Part shown: positions 46,169-58,439 of the stretch, piece after piece
Layout: every line of letters starts with the position of its first letter
Position numbering within the stretch: the stretch's first letter is position 1
NCBI GenBank assembly: GCA_037951105.1
Contig: JBAMJV010002048.1
Location: 218,624-282,623, forward strand
Reading direction: 5' to 3'
Length of the DNA: 64,000 bases
From: Echinarachnius parma
Taxonomy: Eukaryota; Echinodermata; Echinoidea; Clypeasteroida; Echinarachniidae
Position numbers and translations under genes: made by a program
The notes under the pieces: generated by a model
Databases searched by the model: none
Told to the model about the DNA's origin: nothing
Seen by the model: only the letters and a program-made list of their open reading frames with translations

Positions 46169-46679
46169 TATATACATGTACTAGGTTTTCCCATCCATTT
46201 TCAAACGTTTGTCATTCAATTTTTATAAATGTGTACTTTAATTTCGATCGCGGATCCTAGAATGTGCTTATGCCAACTTTAATTTCGTCTTTGGTCGATC
46301 GCGGATTTCACAAAAAGTCCACTCAATCTAGTAATTTGTCACACATCGTCAATTACAATTCAAATTCGTCGGTCACAGTTGCTGAACACATAAAAGCGAA
46401 AGCAAATGGACGAGAAAACATATATTTGTTGCAATTGTTTTGCCTCCTTTAATTTTGAACCCGATATCAGTGGTGAAGCGTGGTCGGGGTGACTAGCTGG
46501 GGCACACTATATTTATATCTCTATCGATATAATAATTATATTATATAGATATATAAAAAAAATTCCCCGTATATTTGATTGAAGCATGGGCGGACTAATA
46601 ATTGGGGATTAGCGGGGAATGGCACACTATAATATATATCTTATTTTTAAAGGATTTTCCCTTTATGTTTTTCTTTTCG

Positions 46680-49250
46680 TTTTTAATAATCGGGGGGGGG
46701 GGGGGGGGGCATGTGCCCCATGCCCCCCCCCCCCCCCCCCTCTGTATAGCTACGCCACTGGCACTGCTAGTCCGAAGAAAAAAATCAGCCAATGTTTCGA
46801 GGGTTCTTTGACGATTTTTTTTTCTCACCTGCTCTCTACATGGAGGGGATAGTATGACGTCATACTATTGAAGGACCCCTCCAGAACGAGATGGATTGTT
46901 CTGTCTACGCCAAAGCCTGATAGAAATGCTGCAAATGATCATAAGCCTACAGGTAGCGCACCCATGCCAGACGGACGGTGGAACAATGGTTATTCGCTTT
47001 CCGAATTATAATGCGGGGTCTTGCCTTTACAATTGAAAATTTGATTTATTTGAACTCGGTCTCACTTCAATGAGTTTTAGTCATAATCGTAATGCGTAGT
47101 ACATGTATAACGGACACGAAGAGTGAAAGAAAGTACAAAGTACTGAGATGGCAAACATATTCCCATGATATAATAACTGCGAACACCATATTGGGTTCTA
47201 TCACACCGTCTGGATCGAATTTTGTCAAAATAAACGCCATGTGGTATAATTGTTTATTCATAGAACGGATATAAGGAATAAGTCTGAATATATTCATAAC
47301 TGATAAATGTTATACGCTAAACTTTGTGTGCAATATTCAGACTGGAATCACATTTTTAATATCTATTTATTTATATATTATACCCATTCTCAATTTTGAC
47401 TTATAATTTTGATCTTATTGCACATCAGTTATTCTCGCACACTTTATACCAGACCGATATTTATGGACTTCCTTGCCATTTTATTATTCTAAATAGACTA
47501 TTATACCTACAATTCATTTTAGATATATTTTGTATGTGGTATTTATAATTAGAGCATTAAACTGCTTGTTAATTTGATTTTGATTCATATTTGAATACAT
47601 ATCTAGTTTATTGCTAAGTGTTATTATTTATTATAGATTAAAAATTGTTGATTTATGTAATTCTATGTATAATATACATACTTATAATATCTGACTCTGA
47701 ATATTATATTTTATACTCAAACCGCTTGTCTATAACATTAATTTGATGATATATATGTTTATACTCAAAACTACTTGTTTGTAATATTAATATGTCGATT
47801 TTAAATATACTATACTTAATATTAACTTGTTTACTTATATCGTATTATTTTAATTCCAATTATAATGTAATGTTTTGATGTTAGGTCACGTTGTTATATA
47901 TAATTTTTGAGAAATCATAATATGATTTATTCAATTACGATGTTGTTAATTTAATGTTGCTCGACTTAAACTTGTTAGCATAAAGAAATTTGTTTTAATT
48001 TGATTTTATATGTAGTTCCATAGTACATTTTTAATCTGTTTTAGTTTTTATGATATGATGCCTCTAATGCCTATATTTTATGCATCAATAATATCTACTC
48101 GTCCTTCATTATATAGATCTTTTTTTCTTTAATGTCTGTATTATATAATTATTGTAATGTTCAATGTTGTCAACATGTTTGTATACATTATTTTGTAAAT
48201 TTGATATGTATCAGCTATCAAGCTGTTTTAATCAGATTTTGTTTAATAAAACCATTTCAATTCAATTCATTTCAATATAAGTCCACAATGGCAGCAGTCA
48301 ATTACATTTAGAACTAGCTGGAATACCCAATATTTACTTTTATTGAATATAGTTTGTATATTTAGAAATTTAATTTTGTTGTTTTTATGATTTGAAATGA
48401 ATTGAAACTATTGTAAATGTAACTTTGTCCAAAATTCTTCAATAGTAAATCTTGAATCTGCTGGTCATTTGTTATATTTGTACATGTTTTATACATTAAT
48501 AATATCTAGCTAGTATATCATTAACGTAATATTGTATTGAATTTATATTTTATGATGTTGTTATATCAGGACCTTGGTGAAAAAACAGCACCATTGCTGA
48601 ATAAATATATGCGAATAAATATTGCCAAATCATAACGTCTTCCCTATTACATGGACATTCTTTCCAAACGTATCGAAATCGCATTGGGATTGTTACGCAC
48701 TGTAATATATTAATCTCAGTTACCAGCTAGTAAAAAAGTTTGACAAACATCATATAGCACGTAACGTCAACCATGCGAACAAAGAGATAGACGTCGTTTT
48801 CTTCCAGCCTAATCAAATACCTTTAGGCGCAGGACAATAACCATATTTTTGAGTCATACAATCATGTCCTTCTACAAAGCAACAATAAAACCCGTGGTGT
48901 ACAGTATAATATTTCAGCAAACATTGCCATATTATTGCGTGGACTGAAGAGAGGTATATACCCAATCGAAATGGTCACACTGAATGAAGAGCTTAGTAGT
49001 TCAAGGCGAAATTGAGTCCAGAATATACTGCAACAGTCAGCTCGATTCAGATCTAGCTAGAGTCTCTATTACATCTAGATTCCTATCAAAACGTTTTCAA
49101 AAGTGCACATTTGCATAGTCGTGATTGAAATTGAATCATAGCGCGCCATGTCAACCATGTGAATGAAAATAGAATCGATATCAAACGTGCAGATTGTTTC
49201 GAAAGAAGTATTGGATAATTATCAAGATTGACTGCTGATGACTCAGAAAA
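46680..49250 (+). promoter_or_regulatory. Upstream region of the HYR receptor gene, duplicated at 60.2-62.9 kb
   Basis: The region matches 60,185-62,940 in patches: 'acaatggttattcgctttcc' (46,986 and 60,571), 'ttcacaccgtc', and nearly continuously over the last 450 bp. Shared proximal elements are 'ggacaataacca' with TGAGTCA (AP-1 consensus) at 48,850-48,856, a CCAAT box near 48,962, and 'acatctagatt'. From 47,300 to 48,640 it is very AT-rich with no gene. Confidence 0.7.
46692..46741. repeat. Poly(G)-CATGTGCCCCATG-poly(C) hairpin
   Basis: About 18 G, a short spacer, then about 19 C. It could fold as a G:C hairpin or G-quadruplex. Similar words ('ggggcacgtgccccctatgccccatgccccc') occur at the start of the second duplicated block near 60,188. 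Confidence 0.85.
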
Positions 49251-52200
49251 ATGGAATCGTGTTACTTGGTGTTCCTTTGGATTCTTTCAACAACTCAGAT
49301 TGCCTATTGTCAGAGTAAGTATTCAACTAGTATATAGCCTACATTAATTTATTAAAAAACATCTATGAATATGTAGGTATTATGTTCAGTATAGAATTTC
49401 TACAGAGTTTCCTCTGAATTCGTAAAAAACCTGCATCAATATACCTGTGATCTGACCCCACCCACTATCCTGAGGATGATTTCTATCCTTCGAGTCAGAG
49501 CCCTTTAGACATGATTTTAGCTAATTGGTGTCTTGTTTATAGCTTCTGACTTGCACGAGTATTTAAGTGAGTTTCTGGCCCGTTTCTGAAAAGTTCCACG
49601 CACATAAATCGGTAAGTCAGTGGTTAGAGCACCGGCATAGCAATTTGAAATTCTCAGATTCGATTCCCGGCGAAACCAAATTTTCTTTGCTAAACTTTCA
49701 TTTATGTTATATCATGTATTGTCACCTTCCCCGTGCTTAAATCAAACCAATATTCTTCAGTTTAATTCAGTTTATTTCACATCCAATACAAATTGACAAA
49801 TATAACGATCAAATGCAATGATATACATACAATACAAATTGTGACGAGATAAGTACAATGACAATAACAACAATAACACTAACAAAATAAATGAATGGGT
49901 AGAGTAATGATTTGAGGGAACGGAAAAGGCATTTGACCTGTTTAGGCTGGTCCCCCTTTTCTAAAAACCCATAATAAATATAATCTTCAGAAAAGCAAAT
50001 ATTCACAATCGACCATAAACTTGCAGATTGTTTCGAAAGGTGCACCCCAAAACATAGATTGGTATATAGGCCTAAATATTGCATTTGTTGAAATATTTTG
50101 TCTGATTGTTAATTTTGAAAATGGATACAATTTTCTTGTTATTTTTTTTTACATGATCAAGGTGTTACATGCTCATCTCTGAGTTCAACTACCAGCAACG
50201 TCTTTACAAGTTACGGTGTGACGGTAATAGGTGGAACGATGGACTACACCTTGTCCTACGACCCTCCAGAGTATGGCCCAGGGATGAGGATGCCAGTAGG
50301 GACCAGTGAAGTCACGGTTACGGCTACTATAACGTCAGGATCGATGGATGTCCTAGGAAACTGTACATTCGACGTAATAGTAGACTGTAAGTATACTAGT
50401 AGACGTAGTCACTAGTTAGTCATCTAAAATAACAATAATTAATTGCTATTAAAATCTTCATCGAAATCATTTTGTGCATACACTAAGCATAGTCACACAT
50501 GCACTAATTATAATGAATGGTACATAAACGAAAATGGTTGGTGTCTTATAACTTCAAATATGATGAACTTGTAAAAGCAATGTTAAAATAATTTATTCAG
50601 AGACTGGAGCTAAGTTAATAACTCGGTTTCTTCAACAGGCGGATGAGCCGCCGAGCAAGCAGAAGCCCCCACCCCACCCCCACTCCCTCTATATATAATA
50701 ATATGACCCGCATCATAATGTGCAGCAGGTTGAAATCATATGATGTCATGTTTACGATCACTAATTCAGTATCATTTTATACAACTAATCAGCAATATTA
50801 CACTTTTCTCGCAGTACAAGAGTTGCCCATCGAGTGTCCTGGTCTAGCCGCGGTGATAGTAGTCCCCACTGATCCTGGTCTAGCAACGTACACCCACCAA
50901 CCAATCAGCGTCACGAGGCTACCCGCCTCCACAACGTACATGTACTATGGACCAATCACAAAGACGACTACATTTGACGGGAGTAGCACAGACCCTGTGC
51001 TGAGCGTGGGTCTCCATGGTGTGACGTCAGTCATCAGCGATACAGGGCTGAGCAAGACTTGTGTGTTTTCTCTTCGTGTCGAAGGTACTTCCCTTATACC
51101 TCCTTGATTTGACTTTACCTTTAAAGTCACACGCACGTTTTTGCTCAATGTTTAAAAAATCAGAAACTATTTGATGTCTCAACTGATTCGTCTGGACATT
51201 GGATGCCATTGATCTGACGTCTACCATTCATGATATAGTCCTGAGTAAGACTTACGTATTTTATTTTCGTATCGATTGTTTTGGTTCAATTATTCTTACA
51301 AGCCCTTGCATATTTTCGTCCTCAATAGTGGAAAGCATCGGAATAAAATGATTGAAACAATAATTTAGTGTAGTATAACCAATGTGTGAAATAGTAAAAC
51401 ACTGTTGAGCAACTGAATGTAGCTCCTGCCGAAGTTAGACACAAAGGTTCGATTCGTATTTCGAGTTCCGTTTGTTTAAAGCATGTTCATCCTCGCAATT
51501 AGTAAATAATAGGACATTTTATCAATGTTATCTTTAATATTTCCCAATACTCATAACATATTTACTATCCCTGTATTCCATAAGTCGGTTTAAATGTATT
51601 ATTTTTAAAATTATTTTTACCTTTCCAATTTCCATTTTCCTTTAAATCAGACCGTGAACCTCCGACTATTGTTTGTCCAGACGACATCTACCTAAACACG
51701 ACGGATATAGCATCTTTTAGTGTTGCGAGTGCGACTGATAACATAGATGTCCTTGGTGGTACACTATTTATCTCTTTCAGTCACCTTCCTGGATTCCCAT
51801 TTCCTAACGGCGTGACGGTCGTGACCGCCAACGCACACGACTCGGCTGGGAACACAGCTACGTGTAACTTCACCGTGACAATTGATTTAGGTAAGTGTAA
51901 CGTAACATAACTATAATAGCTACACATTAATATGCAAACTAAATGATCGCCAACAAGAACGGGGTTTACATAAAATTCACCTGAGCGGCGGTTGTCACGT
52001 GACCGCCGGCTGGAAATACAGCTAGATTCAGATTCAGTTTATTCAAACCATAAAACAAAAGTAACAAATATAAATGGCAGTTTGATAATCAATAGAAGCC
52101 GGAGCTTGTAAATTGGGGCCCTTTTACAAATTATACAAATTCTAGAGAAATAATATGGTAGGTAGGTCATCATTCACACCGAATACACACACCATTCACT

Positions 52201-55200
52201 CAAGCCCACATCGTGGGCACTGCAATGAATACAAGAAGAGAATAGAAGGAGCGAAGAGGGGGATCCGAAAATACGAAGATAAAGAAAAAGGTAAAATAGA
52301 AAAGCAAGTGAAAGTGTAACAGAAAATCTGACAAAGAACTTAGTTTATAATAGTTGTTGTAGTAAGTCCCTTTTGCATACACACTTGAATCTTGACAAAG
52401 TTGTACTTGATCTTATATTCTCAGAGAGATTGTTCCATTTGCTTATGCCTACATTTTGAAAGGAGTTTAACGCATGAGTAGAACGTACTGGTGGTTTGTG
52501 CAGTAATGATCTTTGCCTAGTGCTATAAGAATGTATACGTGAATTACTTACGAACAATGTTTTAAATAGGAACGGTAGATGTCCCGTATGGAAATTATAC
52601 ATAAATATTAGAGTATTCATAGTAATTAACTCCTGGATAGGGAGAATTTTCATCTTTAAAAATAGGGGACTACTTGGGCTATTATATTCAGAGTGAGTAA
52701 TGATCCTAATTGCCCTTTTTTGTAACACGCGTATTCTATTGAGATGAGAAAAATAAGAATTACCCCACACAATATTGCAATATGTCAAATGCGGTAATAC
52801 CAACGAATTATATAGTAACAACAACACACTTTTGGGCAAAATATATTTCAATTTTGATAATATTCCAATACTTCTAGATATCTTTAAAACAACATTCTGA
52901 ATATGGATCTTCCAATCTAGACATTCATCAATAGTTATACCAAGAAATAATAATGATTTTACATTTTTTTAAATATTATGATTCATAGAAATATCATCAA
53001 TGGTTTCTGGAATTCTTCTTTTCTTAGAATGAAATCAAATATAATTTGTTTTATCATAATTAACAATCAATTTATTACTCCGGAACCATTCACCTAATGA
53101 TCGCAATTCTGTATTTGCTATCGATATAAGTGTATGAATATTTATATGGGACATAAAGGCAACGGTATCGTCAGCAAATAAAGAGAATCGAAAAAGACGT
53201 GTGCTCATCAAAATATCATTAATATAAACTAAGAACAATAGCGGTCCTAAAACAGACCCTTGTGGTACACCACACGTTACAACTCTGTGTTTGGAGTTGA
53301 CACCATCGACCACCACATACTGCTTTCTTTCAACCAAATATGATTTAAACCAATTAAGTGCTACTCCTCTCACTCCATAATAAAATAATTTTTCAAGAAG
53401 AATGTGGTGATCGATGGTGTCAAACGCCTTTGAAAGATCCATGAATAAACCCATACAGAAATTACCCTTGTCTAGCTCATTTGAAACAAAAGTTGACAAA
53501 TTTAATACACCATGACACGTTGAATGATTTTTTCTAAAGCCAAATTGTTCATTAATTAAAACATCATATTTTGAAAGGAAACTATAAAGTCTATTGTGCA
53601 TTACTTTTTCCAAAATCTTTGAGAATATTGATAATATAGCAATTGGTCTGTAGTTTTTCATATTCTGTGGACAATCTTTTTTATGAAGTGGAACAACCTT
53701 TGATATTTTCAACGATTCTGGAAACACACCAATAGAAAGTGATTTGTTAAATATATTGCATAATGGTTCTACAAAGCAATTGATTGTTTCTTTAACTACC
53801 CAAGGTGAAATATTATCATAACCACATGACTTTGATTGATTTAAAGAGGTGCAAATCTGTAATAGTTCATGAACAGTAGTCGGTTTTAAGAACATGGTAT
53901 CGTAATAATCGGAATTCAAATAGCGTTTGAATGAGTTCGGTATACAATGATTAGAATCACATAATTTCTTGCCAATACTTACAAAATATGAATTAAATTG
54001 TTCAACAATCTGTTCTCGTGTGGAATATTTATTGTCATCAAAGTACATTTCATTAGGAAGTGCATGTTGTTTTCTATTACCAAGAATATTATTAATTTCA
54101 TTCCATGTCTTCTTCATATTTCCTTTGCACTTTTCAAAAAGATTATAAAAATATTGTTTTTTCGCATTTCGTATAATTGTAGTAAGTTTATTTTTATACA
54201 CAGTATATTTCAAGCGAGAGCTTTCACTAAGTTTGCGTAAATATATCTTATATAGTCGATTTTTCTTAGAAATCGATCTCAAAATACCAGTTGATATCCA
54301 TGGTTTCCTACATTTATTTTGTTTTAATTGATCATCTATTACAGGAAAACAAGTATTATATAGTAAAGTAATTTTTTCAAGAAAGTAGTCATAACTAGCA
54401 TTTGTATCAAGACACATATAAATGGGAGACCAATCAAACTGGGATAATTGGGCCTTAAACTCATTGATAGTTTTATCAGTAATTAATCTCTTTTGAAAAC
54501 TTGGTTTTTTGAATTGTTTTTTCTTATTAACTTTTGTTCCTAAGTTAATCAAACAAAATATTGGGAAGTGGTCCGAGATATCTGTATAAAATAAACCTGT
54601 ATGTACATGTTCTAATGAGGTATTTATAAAGATATTATCAATCAATGTGCACGATCTAGAAGTGACACGTGTAGGTTTAGATATCAGTGGGTACAAATTA
54701 TGAATGAACATGGTTTCTAAAAAGTCATTTGTTTGGTTATGCGTGCAATGATTTAGTAAATTAATATTGAAGTCACCCATCAAGTATATATCTTTCTTTT
54801 CTTTATCCAAAACATCCAAAAATGAATTTAGCTTGTCATTAAAACAAAGAATGTTCGTGTTCGGTGGTCTATAGACGCATCCAATAATTGTCGACTTTTT
54901 ACCTGAATGTTTAATTTCAATAAAAATTACTTCAATTTCTTGGGAACAAATAGATAAATCATTACGAACAACATAATCAATTCCATTTTTTACATATAAT
55001 CCCACACCCCCTCCAGTTCTGGTGGGTCTACAAACTTGAACAAGTGAATAATTGTCTATGTTATACATATCTAAATGAGTATTGGGGGTTAACCATGTTT
55101 CAGATAGACCAATAATATCAAAATTATACTGGAGAGATGACAAAAATACTTGTAAATTATCAAAGTTTTTACACAAGCTTCTAATATTCAAATGAATGAT

Positions 55201-57783
55201 AGAAAATTTATTTTGATCGTTTTCTGACAATTTATGAAAATTTTCAGGAAATATATAGTTACTTTCACTTTGAGAAATATATTGCATATCGTCATCACAT
55301 AATATATCATTAGAAGAATCATTTTGTTGCATATTATTTATATCGAAAGGATTAATTTTCATATTAAGAAGGTTATTTACATCAATATTTTGATTTAAGC
55401 GAAAGAAAGAATATAACGACCAGTAGTATTCAAAATCATCATCAAAGTGATTAAAAGGGAAAAGATGACACGAGCATTTTGTACAGATAAACTGAGTACC
55501 AGATGAAGAAGAAAAAGGAGAGTTGCAATGCTTACAATAGTCACGCATTAAAAATCACACATCAACACACACATAGATGACCAAACCTAACAAAAACTTT
55601 ACAAAATTGAATAGAGATAAATTATAAGTACACTAAAATAAGTCGCAGTAAAAAAAAGTTTGCACTTGAAAATGTAGGCTTGGCTTGTTGAGAGTGCATT
55701 TTGAAATGTTTGTGTTCATTCTTTATTTCATACTACAACTTGTTGAGTTCATCTTTGTTTCGAATTAATCGTTTGATGTCTTTGTTTCCTGTGCCCGCCA
55801 GTAGGACTATGATCCGTCCATCTGAGGCCCAAGCCTCCTTCACTCTGTCGTGTTTCTTGGCAGCCCACAGAATGTCTTGATTCGATGCAGTCAAAGACTC
55901 GTCGATCGCGATGCCCGAGCCTTTCAGCTACATGTATATTTACCGTGACTATTGATCTAGATCATACATCGTTAAATACAATTATTATAGTTATCATAGT
56001 GACACCTAGGATATACAGGATTTACATAAAACTCGCCCTCCTTGATCGTCCCCTATAATGGGACAACGCCCTTGACATTCAATGCATGGGACTGCATCAC
56101 CGTGCCATGTTGCCTTGGGTATGTGTTGGGTAAAACATGACTTGTGTTCTTTATCGTGTCGCTAAATTATTGTATTTCTTTTTACATTTGTAATGCAATG
56201 TTTTATACATGACATTTATTTTCAATCCGAAGCATTTTTTCTTCTTCAAATTTAGTCCTCCCTTATTATTAATAAATAAACCTCAATATCTATCAGGTGG
56301 CTCACGGCCTAGTGACACTACAACTTCAATGACGAGTACGACTACGAATACAATAGCTTTACAGACTTCTACGACCACGGGGCGGAGTGCGATGATCAGG
56401 ACGTCTGACCCGACCACACCAACTATGGCGATGACGAGTAGTTCTACCATGTCTACTGCAGGCATTCTAGAGTCTGCTCTTACGAAAGGTTTGTATGTTA
56501 ATTGACCTTATATTCATGTTAGATAATGTTCTGCGAAATAAATGTTCAATAAAGTTTGTTATTGCTTAAATAATTTTGTATCGTAATTAAAGTCCTCCTT
56601 CATACGAATCTTGGTTTATATTAGCATTAAACTATGTATACTGTATTTATCAAAGTCGAGTATGATTTTATTATAATGTCCGTGTATTTTTACACACATG
56701 ATTGTACTCTTACCGTTTCGATAATACCTATCATAAGCACAAATTAATTTTTTTTTTTTACTGTGATCATGCAAACAAATGCCCATTTTAAGTCATTCCT
56801 AAATATACCTATATACCTGCACCTAGTATACTGTATACCATAATGTGTCGCATTATTGTTCTAACTTTCCATTGCAGATGTCATTATACTGATTCTGGGT
56901 GGGGTTCTCGGCGTTGTCAGTGTTTTTGCCTTGGTATTTTTTATACTTTACCTTAGATTACGGTGAGTTGATTATCGCATGTATATTCACTTGATTAATG
57001 TTGTAATATCAAACTCATACCATTATTTTAAATACGCCTTAGCCTATGTTTGCACCACATCCGTTGTTAATTAAAGTTTGATTTCATTTTTCACAATACA
57101 AATGCCAGAACTTCAAAAATAAAACGTGTTCACAGCGACATTACACTCACTCGCTATAGAACGACTTCTTTTACTTGACAGTACTACTTTCTGTGTAAAA
57201 ATTGTTTATACATATTAACCAGTGGAACCTCGTAATAACGAGCATCGATATAATAAAAACCCTATTATATTACAATGTCATTTTACTGGTACGAACTCAT
57301 GGTGGGCTCGTGCTTGTTCGCCTATAACAAGATATCTCACAATAATATTATAGCTAGGTCCCGTGCTCATAATTAAGGTCATAATAGTTATGTGATATAC
57401 TGTAAAGTATGATGCGCCTCGGAATAGAATGTCTATATTGATGGCGCAATATAAATGCTTGTCTATTATTATTATTAGTTATCGCTTGGTTCAATCTGTT
57501 CATTTTACGCAGACATTCCCACGCCAAACTGAAGAGATCTCTGGAGCGCGACCCGACACCATACGCCATCCTCAACATCGGCAGCGAGGTCATTGACGAG
57601 GGGAAGGATTCCAGAGATCCGAGATCATCAACCGCTTCAATGTCGTCGGTTTACAATTCGCACACGTACGAGAGAAGCATTGTTAAGGACAGAGCGCAAG
57701 AAAAGAAAAGTAGCGTCGAAGAAGCAAATAGTGAAGTAGATTGTCAGGATGACGGGCACTATGATGTAGTGTCGGGAGTTTAG
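49251..57783 (+). CDS. Single-pass HYR-domain receptor-like protein (complete, 7 exons)
   Basis: Exons 49251-49314, 50162-50386, 50815-51084, 51651-51890, 56297-56488, 56878-56962, 57513-57783 give 448 residues. Exon 1: signal peptide (MESCYLVFLWILSTTQIAYCQ). Exons 2-4: one HYR (Ig-like adhesion) module each; the third is the most typical (PPTIVCPDDI...NGVTVVTANAHDSAGNTATCNFTVTI), the first keeps MPVGTSEVTVTAT...GNCTFDVIV. Exon 5: Ser/Thr/Pro stalk, probably O-glycosylated. Exon 6: a transmembrane helix (VIILILGGVLGVVSVFALVFFILYL). Exon 7: about 90-residue tail with PYAIL (YxxL sorting or ITIM-like), three further Tyr motifs including HYDVV, and a C-terminal VSGV that fits a class I PDZ ligand. 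All ectodomain introns are phase 1, so modules can be shuffled. The founding function is unknown; adhesion or recognition at the cell surface is inferred. No symbol assigned. Confidence 0.88.
49612..49682 (+). mobile_element. tRNA-like SINE head
   Basis: 'cagtggttagagcaccggc' (A-box-like) and 'agattcgattcccgg' (B-box-like) are spaced as in a tRNA, but the acceptor stem does not pair. In intron 1 of the HYR gene. A similar fragment is at 63,270-63,330. Confidence 0.5.
51985..52024 (+). pseudogene. Echo of HYR exon 51651-51890, left part (split by LINE)
   Basis: 'tcacgtgaccgcc' then, after a deletion, 'ggctggaaatacagcta' match exon 4 (gtcgtgaccgcc...ggctgggaacacagcta). The rest of the echo continues at 55,925-55,960 beyond the LINE ('cagctacatgtatatttaccgtgactattgatctag'). 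The donor GT is lost there. Confidence 0.75.
52345..55548 (-). pseudogene. LINE ORF2: zinc motif, AP endonuclease, reverse transcriptase (two in-frame stops)
   Basis: A single frame of 1,068 codons is broken only by TGA at about 53,034 and TAA at about 52,973. Residues 5-25: CxxC...CxxC putative zinc knuckle. Residues 115-327: EEP endonuclease with HLNIRSL (N121), GLSETWL (E150), GDFNIN (258-263) and SDH (325-327). Residues 615-810: reverse transcriptase with NYRPIAIL, FMDLSKAFD (D704 region), GVPQGSVLGP and FADD (791-794). The C-terminal part continues LPHLTYCNIVWGN...KRAIRIIT...WNNL. Enzymatic residues are intact but the stops make it inactive. Confidence 0.93.
55733..55924 (-). pseudogene. 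LINE ORF1 C-terminal fragment
   Basis: About 63 codons ending TAG at 55,733. It contains DILWAAKKHDRVKEAW and DGRIIVLLAG, the pattern of LINE ORF1 C-terminal domains (nucleic-acid chaperone). It starts at the truncation point of the element. About 185 bp separate its stop from the ORF2 start at 55,548. Confidence 0.7.
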
Positions 57784-57848
57784 CATTAACAGGAACAGAA
57801 ATACAATCGTAATATTTAAGCATTAGAAAGAAACTAAAATGTCATACT

Positions 57849-58114
57849 TAAGGCCTGGTCAACGGATAGCGTAAACGGATGCCCGACTAAAACCTTATAC
57901 GTCCTTGGCCCGACTAAGAGTTACATTTTTAATCCGTTCGTCTCCGTTCGTATGCATTTCTTGTCCGTTCCTTGTCAGGCGATGTTCGTTGTTCACTCCG
58001 GCAGAATGTGTTGTGCAATAGAGACGACTATCACCACCGGATAATATGATTTCACACATTTTCTATTCGTCGGGCATCGGTTTAAGCTATCCGGTGATGT
58101 GTGACCAGGCCTTT
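57849..58114. mobile_element. MITE with aaggcctggtca ends
   Basis: 'taaggcctggtcaacggatagcgtaaacggatgcccgac' is inverted at 'gtcgggcatcggtttaagctatccggtgatgtgtgaccaggccttta'. Interior 'tccgttcgtctccgttcgta'. It begins 66 bp after the HYR stop, probably within the 3' UTR. Confidence 0.8.
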
Positions 58115-58439
58115 ACCAGTAACTGATTAAACCATGCATGTCGCACCTGTGACATTTGACTGATGATTTGACTAGCCTTTTATTGTTGTCATTATCAATG
58201 CAGATCTCTCTGCAAAGACAACCATACAAAGTGTTTCGTGACAGTCCAGTCATAGTATAACCGGTTACTAGTACCCAATTGCGTACTTGATCATCCAGGA
58301 CCTATGGGCGTTCAACACCCCTTTTAGGGAAAAAATTACCGTATTGGGTATACAAACACACCCCAACTACGCCACTAAATGAAGCTAAAACACCCCCCTT
58401 GACAAAAATCATGTTGGAATGAGCATATTAGTTATATTT

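Larger units (their letters stand above)
52025..55924 (-). mobile_element. LINE retrotransposon (CR1/L2/Jockey-like clade), 5'-truncated, antisense in HYR intron 4
   Basis: Minus-strand order: ORF1 tail (55,733-55,924), ORF2 (52,345-55,548), then a 3' UTR ending in GAATCT-type repeats at 52,025. The repeated hexamer cagcta (52,019-52,024 and 55,925-55,930) is the likely target-site duplication. It lies within an exon-4 echo. Few disabling mutations, so the insertion is young. The antisense orientation in an intron is the usual tolerated state. Confidence 0.9.

Noticed and set aside
49612..49682. Possible tRNA gene
   Set aside because: A- and B-box-like words are present but acceptor and anticodon stems do not pair; better explained as a SINE head.
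53998..54240. Plus-strand ORF within the LINE
   Set aside because: Antisense shadow of ORF2.
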